Assembly (NCBI GenBank): GCA_944391805.1
Contig: CALXUY010000079.1
Coordinates: 1-50,239, forward strand
DNA length: 50,239 nt
Direction: 5' to 3'
DNA from: an uncultured Clostridia bacterium
Lineage (GTDB): Bacteria; Bacillota; Clostridia; Oscillospirales; CAG-272
The notes under the pieces are model-generated. The model had not been told where the DNA came from, did not search any database, and saw nothing but the letters and a program-made list of their open reading frames with translations. The translations under genes and the position numbers were made by a program. Positions 8,124-14,449 of this stretch are shown piece by piece (within the stretch, counting starts at the first letter, position 1; each line of letters starts with the position of its first letter).

Positions 8124-8600
8124 ATGAAAAAAGCGATGAGAATCCTGTTATGGGCTGCATTCGGAATTTACTGCTTTGCGCTCTTTGTCCTGCTGTTTCT
8201 CGATGGCCGCGTTCCGTCGGATGGCTCGGTCGGATTCTATTTCGCACAATCCAATCTCATCCCGTTCCGGTCCGTTTATGACTATGTGCAAAGGCTCATG
8301 GAGGATCGCATTAACATTGAAATTGTCATCCGGAACATCACCGGCAATCTGATTCTGCTGCTTCCGATGGGATGCTTTTTGCCCTGTCTGTCCAAGCACT
8401 TCCGCAGGTATTGGCGCACATTGGCCGTTTGCTTTGGCGTGATATGTATGGTGGAGCTGCTGCAGCCTCTGCTCCGGATCGGCTTTTTTGACATCGATGA
8501 CCTGATTTTCAATCTGGCCGGCGCAAGTCTGGGGTTTCTGATCGTGCAGATTCCGTTTGTCAATCATATTCTCAAAAAGCTGTATCTGTACACCGAATAG
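8124..8600 (+). CDS. VanZ-like membrane protein
   Basis: This 158-aa protein has four hydrophobic segments, at about residues 5-27, 68-88, 99-120 and 126-145, separated by short loops. The spacing and the motifs SNLIPFRSV, ITGNLILLLPMGCFLP and FDIDDLIFNLAGASLGF are typical of the VanZ-like family (PF04892). VanZ itself gives low-level teicoplanin resistance. Most family members, including lone copies like this one, have no proven function. AGAAAGGACC lies upstream of the ATG. The gene stands alone under its own promoter. Confidence 0.88.
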   Translation: MKKAMRILLWAAFGIYCFALFVLLFLDGRVPSDGSVGFYFAQSNLIPFRSVYDYVQRLMEDRINIEIVIRNITGNLILLLPMGCFLPCLSKHFRRYWRTLAVCFGVICMVELLQPLLRIGFFDIDDLIFNLAGASLGFLIVQIPFVNHILKKLYLYTE

Positions 8601-8720
8601 CTCATGCTCATGTACAGCCCCGGACGGTTGAACGCAGCCGCCCGGGTACTTTTGTATCACAGACAAAGCCGATCGCGCCAAAACCATGTGTCGTCATCCT
8701 CAAAAAATGCCATTCGATAA

Positions 8721-8749
8721 TTGACATACGCATTTTTTTATGTTATAAT
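8721..8749 (+). promoter_or_regulatory. Sigma-A promoter for the SGNH-like lipoprotein
   Basis: TTGACA (8721-8726), 17-base spacer, TATAAT (8744-8749), both exact. It lies 26 bases before the start codon, with AAGGAGG in between. Confidence 0.87.
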
Positions 8750-8775
8750 GATCAAAAAGCACCCAAGGAGGCTGT

Positions 8776-10005
8776 ATGAAACGATCATTTTTATCTATTC
8801 TGTTGGCTTTTGTCCTGTTGCTCAGCGGATGTCATCTGAAACCGGAAGCCCCCACGGAAACCGGTGCGGATACCGACACCCCTCCCGCCGACTCCGAAGC
8901 CGATCCATCCGGAGAAGATACGGCGTATCTGGACATCGAATGCTATCAGCCAAATGAGTTCTCCGAAAAGCTGTTCGCGTGGGAGAACGACCGTCAGGTC
9001 CTATCCTTGGATATGCCCGATGAATGGGAGCTTTCCCAGAACAGCAGCGGCGGAATTGTGATTACCCGAAACGGAAAAACCATTGGGGCTATGGTCTCCG
9101 GGGAGCCGGAGGATATCTCGGAGTGGGAGGTTCTGCAAATCACGGAAGAAAGCCACTCCGGCATGTTCATTCAGAAATGTATCGAAAAGCGCGGCTCGGG
9201 AGAGACGCTCACCTTCCGCTGCCGCTTTGTATTCCAATACCAAGCCGACGGAGAAGAACGGACCGTTACGCTGACGGCAAATTACGAGGAGGTTGCGGAT
9301 TTCACGTCCAGAAAGCTCCTGGTGGCGCCGGAGGTAGCCGAGCTGGCGACCGACCCCGGCTTCGGCATCCTGTCGGATGTCCCGAAGCGCGATCTTCTGA
9401 TTTTGGGCAACAGCTTTATCGGCAGCTCCGAGGTGGGCTGGATTCTGCAGGAAATGCTGGACAACAACCGCAAAGACGCCAACGTCACTCCGGTTTCCCG
9501 CGGATATGCCACAGTGGATACCTATATCAGCGACTCCTCTCTGATGTCGGAAATCCGGTATGGCCTCTACGATATCATCTTTATCTGCGGCTTTTATAAC
9601 ACCGGGGAGGCCAGCAATCTGGAGGTGCTGAAAGAAGCGTGTGACGCATCCGGCACCACGCTTGTGATCTTTCCCGCCCACAACGAAAACGCAACCGCGA
9701 TCTCCACGGCCCGTTCCCGCTGCCCTTCCCTGGTCTGCCTTGACTGGAAGCAGGAGGTGGACGCCTTGATCGCGCAGGGAGTGGATCGATGGGATTTCTG
9801 TATCAATGACCAGCACAAGCACAGCACCCCGCTGGCGGGCTATGTTGGCGCGCATATGATTTACCGCGCGCTCTATGGCACGGTTCCACAGGGCAGTGTG
9901 TACGGCTCGATCAGTCAATCAGAGGTCAATTTCCTTCTTGGCGACTACCCGATGAATCCCACCATTCCATTGAAAGACGCGGATGACGTGTTCTATCTCC
10001 GATAA
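8776..10005 (+). CDS. Lipoprotein with SGNH-hydrolase-like C-terminal domain
   Basis: This 409-aa protein has a lipoprotein signal peptide (LLLSGC, Cys near residue 19) and an acidic Pro/Thr/Glu-rich linker (about 24-50). A beta-rich domain follows (about 65-195). The C-terminal domain (about 208-375) opens with LLILGNSFIGSSEVG, matching SGNH block I, but with NS where GDSL has DS. It closes with DQHKHSTPLAGY, matching the block V D-x-x-H catalytic pair. It is probably an exported esterase or deacetylase acting on cell-surface or extracellular glycans; that role is inferred. The gene has its own promoter and a terminator at 10031-10070. Confidence 0.78.
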   Translation: MKRSFLSILLAFVLLLSGCHLKPEAPTETGADTDTPPADSEADPSGEDTAYLDIECYQPNEFSEKLFAWENDRQVLSLDMPDEWELSQNSSGGIVITRNGKTIGAMVSGEPEDISEWEVLQITEESHSGMFIQKCIEKRGSGETLTFRCRFVFQYQADGEERTVTLTANYEEVADFTSRKLLVAPEVAELATDPGFGILSDVPKRDLLILGNSFIGSSEVGWILQEMLDNNRKDANVTPVSRGYATVDTYISDSSLMSEIRYGLYDIIFICGFYNTGEASNLEVLKEACDASGTTLVIFPAHNENATAISTARSRCPSLVCLDWKQEVDALIAQGVDRWDFCINDQHKHSTPLAGYVGAHMIYRALYGTVPQGSVYGSISQSEVNFLLGDYPMNPTIPLKDADDVFYLR

Positions 10006-10030
10006 ACCGCCGCGAAGCAGATCTGCACAG

Positions 10031-10070
10031 AATCCGAACCCGCCGCCAAATGGCACAGGGTTCGGATTTT
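10031..10070 (+). terminator. Intrinsic terminator after the SGNH-like lipoprotein
   Basis: AATCCGAACCC (10031-10041) pairs with GGGTTCGGATT (10058-10068), followed by TTTA. The stem is 11 bp without mismatch. Confidence 0.8.
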
Positions 10071-10197
10071 TACGATTGTAAATCCGCGGAAGCGCACGGA
10101 ACCAATGCCCCGGCGTCATGAAAAGCCCCTATACATATCCTGCGGAACAATGCAAAAGAAAACCGGCAATTTTTTCAGAAAAAATTGCGAAAAAAAC

Positions 10198-10226
10198 TTG
10201 ACATTTCCGCCTTCATATGATATAAT
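10198..10226 (+). promoter_or_regulatory. Upstream promoter of the tRNA operon (P1)
   Basis: TTGACA (10198-10203), 17-base spacer, TATAAT (10221-10226), both exact. The downstream bases ATGAAAGTCGC closely match those after the second promoter. Confidence 0.85.
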
Positions 10227-10300
10227 ATGAAAGTCGCGGGGTGAGCGAGCAGCAGTGATGCCCTGCGGGAAGATTTCTCCAAAAAGTTTTCCAAAATCTA

Positions 10301-10329
10301 TTGACAAAACCAGTCGGTTATGCTATAAT
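10301..10329 (+). promoter_or_regulatory. Downstream promoter of the tRNA operon (P2)
   Basis: TTGACA (10301-10306), 17-base spacer, TATAAT (10324-10329), both exact, 22 bases before tRNA-Val. The bases from the -10 box to +10 repeat those of P1 with one change. Confidence 0.88.
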
Positions 10330-10351
10330 AAGAAAGTCGCTGGTCAGCAGC

Positions 10352-10427
10352 GGGAGCATAGCTCAGCTGGGAGAGCATCTGCCTTACAAGCAGAGGGTCA
10401 TAGGTTCGAGTCCTATTGTTCCCACCA
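10352..10427 (+). tRNA. tRNA-Val (TAC)
   Basis: The 76-base sequence folds as a cloverleaf. The acceptor arm is GGGAGCA with TGTTCCC, the anticodon stem is TCTGC with GCAGA around loop CTTACAA, and the T arm carries GGTTCGAGTCC. The anticodon TAC reads Val. CCA is encoded. It is the first gene of a five-tRNA operon. Confidence 0.95.
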
Positions 10428-10432
10428 GATAC

Positions 10433-10509
10433 GGTCCGGTAGCTCAGTTGGTTAGAGCGCTAGCCTGTCACGCTAGAGGTCGTGGGTTCGACCCCCATCC
10501 GGATCGCCA
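10433..10509 (+). tRNA. tRNA-Asp (GTC)
   Basis: This is a 77-base cloverleaf. The acceptor is GGTCCGG with CCGGATC. The anticodon stem is CTAGC with GCTAG around loop CTGTCAC, giving anticodon GTC. CCA is encoded. It lies 5 bases after tRNA-Val. Confidence 0.95.
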
Positions 10510-10535
10510 TTTTCCAGATACAGCCCTTGCTGTAT

Positions 10536-10611
10536 GCCTCTGTAGCTCAGTTGGTAGAGCAGGGGACTGAAAATCCCCGTGTCGTTGGTTCGATTCCGAC
10601 CGGAGGCACCA
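10536..10611 (+). tRNA. tRNA-Phe (GAA)
   Basis: This is a 76-base cloverleaf with anticodon stem GGGGA/TCCCC around loop CTGAAAA. The anticodon is GAA, and the T arm contains GGTTCGATTCC. CCA is encoded. Confidence 0.95.
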
Positions 10612-10616
10612 TTCCT

Positions 10617-10692
10617 GCGGATTTAGCTCATTTGGTAGAGCGCCACCTTGCCAAGGTGGAGGTGGCGGGTTCGAGCCCCGTAATCCGCTCCA
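10617..10692 (+). tRNA. tRNA-Gly (GCC)
   Basis: This is a 76-base cloverleaf. The acceptor is GCGGATT with AATCCGC. The anticodon stem CCACC/GGTGG encloses loop TTGCCAA, giving GCC. CCA is encoded. Confidence 0.95.
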
Positions 10693-10738
10693 TTTGTGGG
10701 TACGAATAGCTTTTCGTACCCTCTTTCTATCAGAATCC

Positions 10739-10812
10739 GGCACCATAGCCAAGCGGTAAGGCAGAGGTCTGCAAAACCTTCATCCCCGGTCCGATTCCGG
10801 GTGGTGCCTCCA
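10739..10812 (+). tRNA. tRNA-Cys (GCA)
   Basis: This is a 74-base cloverleaf. The acceptor is GGCACCA with TGGTGCC, with encoded CCA. The anticodon arm AGGTCTGCAAAACCT gives GCA. It is the last gene of the operon. The following 300 bases hold a terminator and an integrase-like stub, suggesting that its 3' end once served as an attachment site. Confidence 0.94.
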
Positions 10813-10819
10813 AAAAAAC

Positions 10820-10860
10820 ACCAGTAGAACCTTGTATTTGAGGCTTCTACTGGTTTTTCT
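10820..10860 (+). terminator. Intrinsic terminator of the tRNA operon
   Basis: ACCAGTAGAA (10820-10829) pairs with TTCTACTGGT (10845-10854), followed by a T-rich run. It begins 8 bases after the tRNA-Cys CCA. Confidence 0.85.
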
Positions 10861-10923
10861 TTTTGCACTCGCAGAAACAAATGGTTTCCAAATTGGTTTT
10901 TAAAATCAGAAAGGAACCTAAAA

Positions 10924-11103
10924 ATGAGCGGAACAAGAAAGCAACATGGGGAAGGATCAGTATTTCAAGTATCAGAGAACAAATGTGCTGCAAAGATCAG
11001 CCTTGGCACACGTTCAGACGGCAAACCAAATATTTTTTTGAAGTCTTCATCGTATTTGGTTGTTGACATCTTTTTTCCCTCCCTGCTTGTGCGTCTATTA
11101 TAA
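10924..11103 (+). pseudogene. Truncated tyrosine-integrase N-terminus
   Basis: The frame begins MSGTRKQHGEGSVFQVSENK and continues through CAAKISLGTRSDGKPNIFLK. This is the pattern of the small N-terminal arm-type DNA-binding domain of tyrosine integrases of Gram-positive integrative elements (R-x-x-GEGS-x-Y/F, then ISLGTDxDGK). AAAGGA lies upstream of the ATG. After about 45 residues the frame runs into unrelated sequence and stops. The position, 112 bases beyond tRNA-Cys, is where such elements insert. I read it as the scar of a lost element. It could also be a chance frame. Confidence 0.5.
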
Positions 11104-11158
11104 TACTACATTTCCTTTTTTATGTCTGCTTTTTTAGGAATATTGAGATCTCTAACAA

Positions 11159-11189
11159 AACTGACGCCGCTCAAAAAGCAGCGCCAGTT
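11159..11189 (-). terminator. Terminator of the EEP/peptide operon
   Basis: Read on the minus strand, AACTGGCGCTGCT and AGCGGCGTCAGTT form a 13-bp stem using two G-U pairs, with a TTTTG loop and TTGTT after it. The G-U pairs form only in the minus-strand RNA, which suits its role for the gene ending at 11266. Confidence 0.65.
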
Positions 11190-11265
11190 CGTTTTCTAAA
11201 ACTTCATATTTTCCAGCTCAAGTGACTTTTTTGAACTGTCATTTGGGGCTGTTCAGCGGTAAATG

Positions 11266-11400
11266 TCATTCCCCCCCAAGCTCCGACCAATGATACATCT
11301 CGCCGTCGCCCTCGGCCTGACCGGACACGGTAGTGAGCAAATCCGAAAAATCCACAGCAGCCATGTTCATCTCCGGGGCATGGTATATTCTCTTGTTCAT
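11266..11400 (-). CDS. Small peptide, 44 aa, unknown
   Basis: The peptide runs MNKRIYHAPEMNMAAVDFSD, then LLTTVSGQAEGDGEM, and ends YHWSELGGE. A basic start, a Y-x-A-P-E motif, a D-L-L-T-T segment and a Gly/Glu-rich tail resemble short orphan peptides that I recall as common in gut Clostridia. Their function is not established. AGGAGGG lies 6 bases before the ATG and overlaps the stop of the EEP gene, so translation is probably coupled. There is no signal peptide and no modification enzyme nearby, so a RiPP role is only a possibility. Confidence 0.6.
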   Translation of the reverse strand: MNKRIYHAPEMNMAAVDFSDLLTTVSGQAEGDGEMYHWSELGGE

Positions 11401-11410
11401 AAGTTCCCTC

Positions 11411-12292
11411 CTAATCTGATTGCAGTGTATAATCTGCATACACGGGAAAATGATCCGATGGGCTTGCGCCGAACGGCTCGCAGGCGGCGGTTCTGACGAC
11501 ATAGCGATCCGCCGTTACCTCATCCACTCCGCTGCTTGAAAAGCAGAAGTCAAACTGCCGGCAATCCGACATATCTGCCCCGGCTCCCCCGAAAAACGCA
11601 TTGTTATAGGTGCCGTTGTACGGATCCGTTCGGACGGCGGCCGTTTCGCTTGCGTCGTCAAACCCAGCCGTGCCGGTCAGATATCCGTAGGTCTGCGAGG
11701 TTTGATCGGCGTTGAAATCTCCGGTCAAAAAGACCGGGCAGGAAGCGTCGAAATACGTCGAATTGCACAGCAGCGCGTTCAACTGCTCCGCCTGAATGCA
11801 GCGCACCGACTCACTGTCGAAATACAGATGCGTGTTTGCGATATAGAACACCGCCCCATCACTCCTGCGGCGCAGCATGGCATAGGTCAGAATGCCGGGG
11901 AAAAGCGATTGCCCGTTGTTATCGCTCCAGCTCACGGTCTCCGGCGTGTCCGAAAGCCAAAGCGTGCCGCTGTCCAGAAGATCAAACTGGTCAACCCGAT
12001 AAAACACCGGGTTTGCCATATCCGGCTCCTTTTCTCCCTGCCAGATGATGGGGTTGCCGTTCTGATCCACCTGTTCCACCTCATGGTTTACAGTGCTCCC
12101 GTATCTGCCGACGCCAACGGCGGCATATTCCCCCTCAAAAGCCTCAAGGAAATAGCGGTACCAATCCATTGTGCATTCCTGAATGCCGAAGCAATCGGGC
12201 GCCACCGAGCGGATATTTGCCTCAACGGCCTGCATCCGCCCGGAGGTAAGCTGACGGTAGTACACGTTATAGCTCATCACGCGCAGCGTCAA
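11411..12292 (-). CDS. Endonuclease/exonuclease/phosphatase (EEP) family domain
   Basis: This 293-aa EEP-fold domain shows the motifs in order: VMSYNVYY near the start, FGIQECTMDW (metal-binding Glu), YIANTHLYFDS, FLTGDFNAD (catalytic Asp-x-Asn), QFDFCF and PSDHFPVYA (catalytic His). All key residues are present. The fold covers DNases, phospholipases and phosphatases. The only in-frame start near the fold is TTG at 12292 (or ATG at 12277), with no ribosome binding site. There is no signal peptide. It begins inside the stop of the secreted repeat protein at an A9 run, in the -1 frame. It may therefore be the C-terminal domain of that protein. Confidence 0.85.
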   Translation of the reverse strand: MTLRVMSYNVYYRQLTSGRMQAVEANIRSVAPDCFGIQECTMDWYRYFLEAFEGEYAAVGVGRYGSTVNHEVEQVDQNGNPIIWQGEKEPDMANPVFYRVDQFDLLDSGTLWLSDTPETVSWSDNNGQSLFPGILTYAMLRRRSDGAVFYIANTHLYFDSESVRCIQAEQLNALLCNSTYFDASCPVFLTGDFNADQTSQTYGYLTGTAGFDDASETAAVRTDPYNGTYNNAFFGGAGADMSDCRQFDFCFSSSGVDEVTADRYVVRTAACEPFGASPSDHFPVYADYTLQSD

Positions 12293-12301
12293 TTTTTTTT
12301 T
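12289..12301 (-). other. A9 slippery run joining the GLUG and EEP frames
   Basis: On the coding strand, GTA is followed by nine A bases and TTGACG. In the zero frame this reads Val-Lys-Lys-Asn-stop. One base back it reads through Lys codons into Leu-Thr-Leu-Arg and the EEP domain. A single added A or a -1 slip therefore makes one secreted fusion of roughly 980 residues. The missing ribosome binding site and signal peptide of the EEP frame support a junction rather than two genes. Confidence 0.6.
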
Positions 12302-14364
12302 ACCATCCCATCCGCAATGATAAAGGTTTCGCTGTCACCGGTAGCCATTGTTGCACCGGTTCCGCCGACCACGGCATACGGGGTGACGGTGATCTCCGCC
12401 CCCTCCGGAATACCGTCAATGGCAACGGCGACAAAATAGCTTGCGCCGGCATCCGCGGCATGATACTCCTCCGGGAGACCGGATTTGCTGCCGTTGAGCG
12501 TCTCGTACACCGTATGAACACCGAACTTTTTATCGGTACAGACGACCGTGCCGTCGGCCTCCACTGCGGTAATCAGATAACCGACCTCGCTGTACTCGGT
12601 CAGATCATCGTTGACGATCGTGGCAACAAAGCGCATCCGCAGGGATTCCTTATCCGCATCCTGACTGTTGTCCTGCCAGCCGTAAAGCTCGGGCAGCCAA
12701 TTGTCGGAGAGCAGCCGGCAGCTTTCCGAAATCGTGGTGAGGCTGGAATAATTGTCGGTGCCGATCCATGCGTCGCCGCACGCGCCGGTCTTGTCGAGAA
12801 TCACCTGCACCTCATTTTTGGAGTAGGTAACGCCAACCGCGCCGCCCGCTTTCGAGTTGCCGGTCGGGGTCAGCGTGCCGGTGCTGACACAAGCAGACAG
12901 ATTGATGACGCCCTTTCCCGCAATGTGGCGATATGCCTTGCCGATGAGGCCGCCCGCCTCGGGGCCGTACACCGTTCCGGTATTGATACAGTTGGTCAGC
13001 GACAGCGGGGCTTCGGCGTACACATCCGCCATGCCGATCAGTCCGCCCACGCCGTACCATGCATTTGCGGCGTTGAAAGCCAAATTTTCGGTTTTGATTT
13101 CCCCGCGGTTGACGCAGTCGGAAAGATTGACCGTCAGCAGCGTGCCGGCAATCTGAAGGATGCCGAACAGACCGCCCGCAAAAGCATTGGTCCCCTGCGT
13201 GCCCGAAATGACGCCGGTGTTCTCAAAGCCGCTGACCGACATGGTGGCGGCGTCGGGCAGCGTACAGCTGAACTCCCCCATCAGGCCTCCGGCATATTGG
13301 TCGGCGGTGACGCTGCCGCTGTTGCGGCTGTCAATCACCGTGACAAACGGGGTGCAGATGCGGGGAAAGAAGCCGCCCGCCTTCTGCTTGGCGCTGACGT
13401 CTCCGGTGTTCACGCAGTTTTCCACCCGAATCGTTGCTTTCCAGTGCTGCTGGGTGGCAATGTAGCCGCCGGCCGTTGCGGTTCCGTCGGTCCCGCCAAC
13501 GATGCTGCCGGTGTTCAGGCAGTCGGTAAACGTCAGCGTGGGGTTGCCGGAGAGATCACCGAGAAAGCCCGCGACAGACCGCGCCGTCGCGCTGCCGTGT
13601 GTGATGTCGGCATAGTTGGCGCAGCCCGTGAAGGTCAGAGCCGCGGCAGAGGCGTAAGCCCCTAAAAAGCCCGCCATGTGGCAATCGGCGGTCACGCCAT
13701 CGGGTACGCTGACCGAGCCGCTGAAGCTGCAGTCGGTAAAGGTGATTCCTGCAACCGTGTTCGTCGCCTCACCGACGAAACCGGCCACGCATTTTTTCAG
13801 GCTGTTGGCGTTGACCATATCCGCGTAGGCATGGACGTTTTCAAATGTGATGGCGGTATTGGTATCCACCTGACCGAAGAATACACCCATGTCGAGATTC
13901 CAATCGTCAGCGGCAGATGTGCGGAAGCTGATACGGGCGTCAGCCGCGCCGACCGTCAGATTGCGGATGGCAACCGAGGCGGGCGCTTCGGCCGTGCCGG
14001 TGATCGGCTCGGTGAACAGCCCCATCTCGCCGGTGGTCTCCACCGCAAAGCCGGTCAGGGCATAGCCGTTGCCCTCGATGACCGCGCCGTCTCCCAGCGC
14101 CGCCAGCGCGGCCGACAACACCGTATTTGCGGGCGCGGCAATGTCGCCCGCCAGCACGGCTTTGTTCAGCGTGCCGGTCAGATCTCCCCACTCCCGGATG
14201 ACGGTATACGTATCCTCGCCGATGACAAAGGTTTCGGCGTCGGCGGGAATGTCGTACGGATGCGTTCCTGTGGGCGCGGCCCCGGCTTCCTCCGCGAAGG
14301 TCAGAATGGGAAGCACGGACAACAGCATTGCACAGATCAGTAGACTTGCAAACAGTTTTTTCAT
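12289..14364 (-). CDS. Secreted GLUG-type repeat protein
   Basis: This 691-aa protein has a signal peptide (MKKLFASLLICAMLLSVLPI, then LTFAEE). Residues about 130-530 hold around eight repeats of some 45-50 residues of the form AGFLG, then F-x-D/N-C-x-N-T/S-G-x-I/V. They resemble GLUG motifs and should form a right-handed beta structure. The C-terminal part (about 560-690) is a beta-sandwich-like domain ending TFIIADGMVKKN. The stop lies at the end of an A9 run; a -1 shift would continue into the EEP domain. Its start has AGAGGAAATCACG upstream. It is probably an extracellular enzyme carrier or adhesin. Confidence 0.82.
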   Translation of the reverse strand: MKKLFASLLICAMLLSVLPILTFAEEAGAAPTGTHPYDIPADAETFVIGEDTYTVIREWGDLTGTLNKAVLAGDIAAPANTVLSAALAALGDGAVIEGNGYALTGFAVETTGEMGLFTEPITGTAEAPASVAIRNLTVGAADARISFRTSAADDWNLDMGVFFGQVDTNTAITFENVHAYADMVNANSLKKCVAGFVGEATNTVAGITFTDCSFSGSVSVPDGVTADCHMAGFLGAYASAAALTFTGCANYADITHGSATARSVAGFLGDLSGNPTLTFTDCLNTGSIVGGTDGTATAGGYIATQQHWKATIRVENCVNTGDVSAKQKAGGFFPRICTPFVTVIDSRNSGSVTADQYAGGLMGEFSCTLPDAATMSVSGFENTGVISGTQGTNAFAGGLFGILQIAGTLLTVNLSDCVNRGEIKTENLAFNAANAWYGVGGLIGMADVYAEAPLSLTNCINTGTVYGPEAGGLIGKAYRHIAGKGVINLSACVSTGTLTPTGNSKAGGAVGVTYSKNEVQVILDKTGACGDAWIGTDNYSSLTTISESCRLLSDNWLPELYGWQDNSQDADKESLRMRFVATIVNDDLTEYSEVGYLITAVEADGTVVCTDKKFGVHTVYETLNGSKSGLPEEYHAADAGASYFVAVAIDGIPEGAEITVTPYAVVGGTGATMATGDSETFIIADGMVKKN

Positions 14365-14391
14365 CGTGATTTCCTCTCTTATGTGATTTTT

Positions 14392-14423
14392 CGGCGGGCC
14401 GTGCCTGCGGGCGCTGCCCGCCG
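14392..14423. repeat. Inverted repeat between MBL and GLUG genes
   Basis: CGGCGGGC (14392-14399) and GCCCGCCG (14416-14423) form a GC-rich stem in the 85-base gap. There is no T run in the direction of transcription, so it is more likely an mRNA-stability hairpin than a terminator. Confidence 0.5.
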
Positions 14424-14449
14424 TGATGAACGGTCGGAAACGGCCTCGG

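Larger units (their letters stand above)
10006..10351. other. Intergenic region with terminator and twin tRNA promoters
   Basis: There is no gene here. It contains the terminator at 10031-10070 and two consensus promoters at 10198-10226 and 10301-10329 that both read into the tRNA operon. The 60-odd bases between the promoters (10238-10300) contain no recognisable tRNA. Confidence 0.75.
10813..11265. other. Intergenic region with terminators and integrase stub
   Basis: The stretch contains the tRNA operon terminator (10820-10860), a short open frame that looks like the beginning of a phage-type integrase (10924-11103), and a hairpin at 11159-11189 that ends the minus-strand operon from the right. 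I see no intact gene. Confidence 0.7.

Noticed and set aside
11063..11104. TTGACA followed by TATAAT after the integrase stub
   Set aside because: The spacer is 30 bases, too long for a sigma-A promoter, and no gene follows on that strand.
10700..11265. A duplicated tRNA-Cys 3' end as an attachment site
   Set aside because: I could not find a second copy of the tRNA end nearby, so no att pair is claimed.
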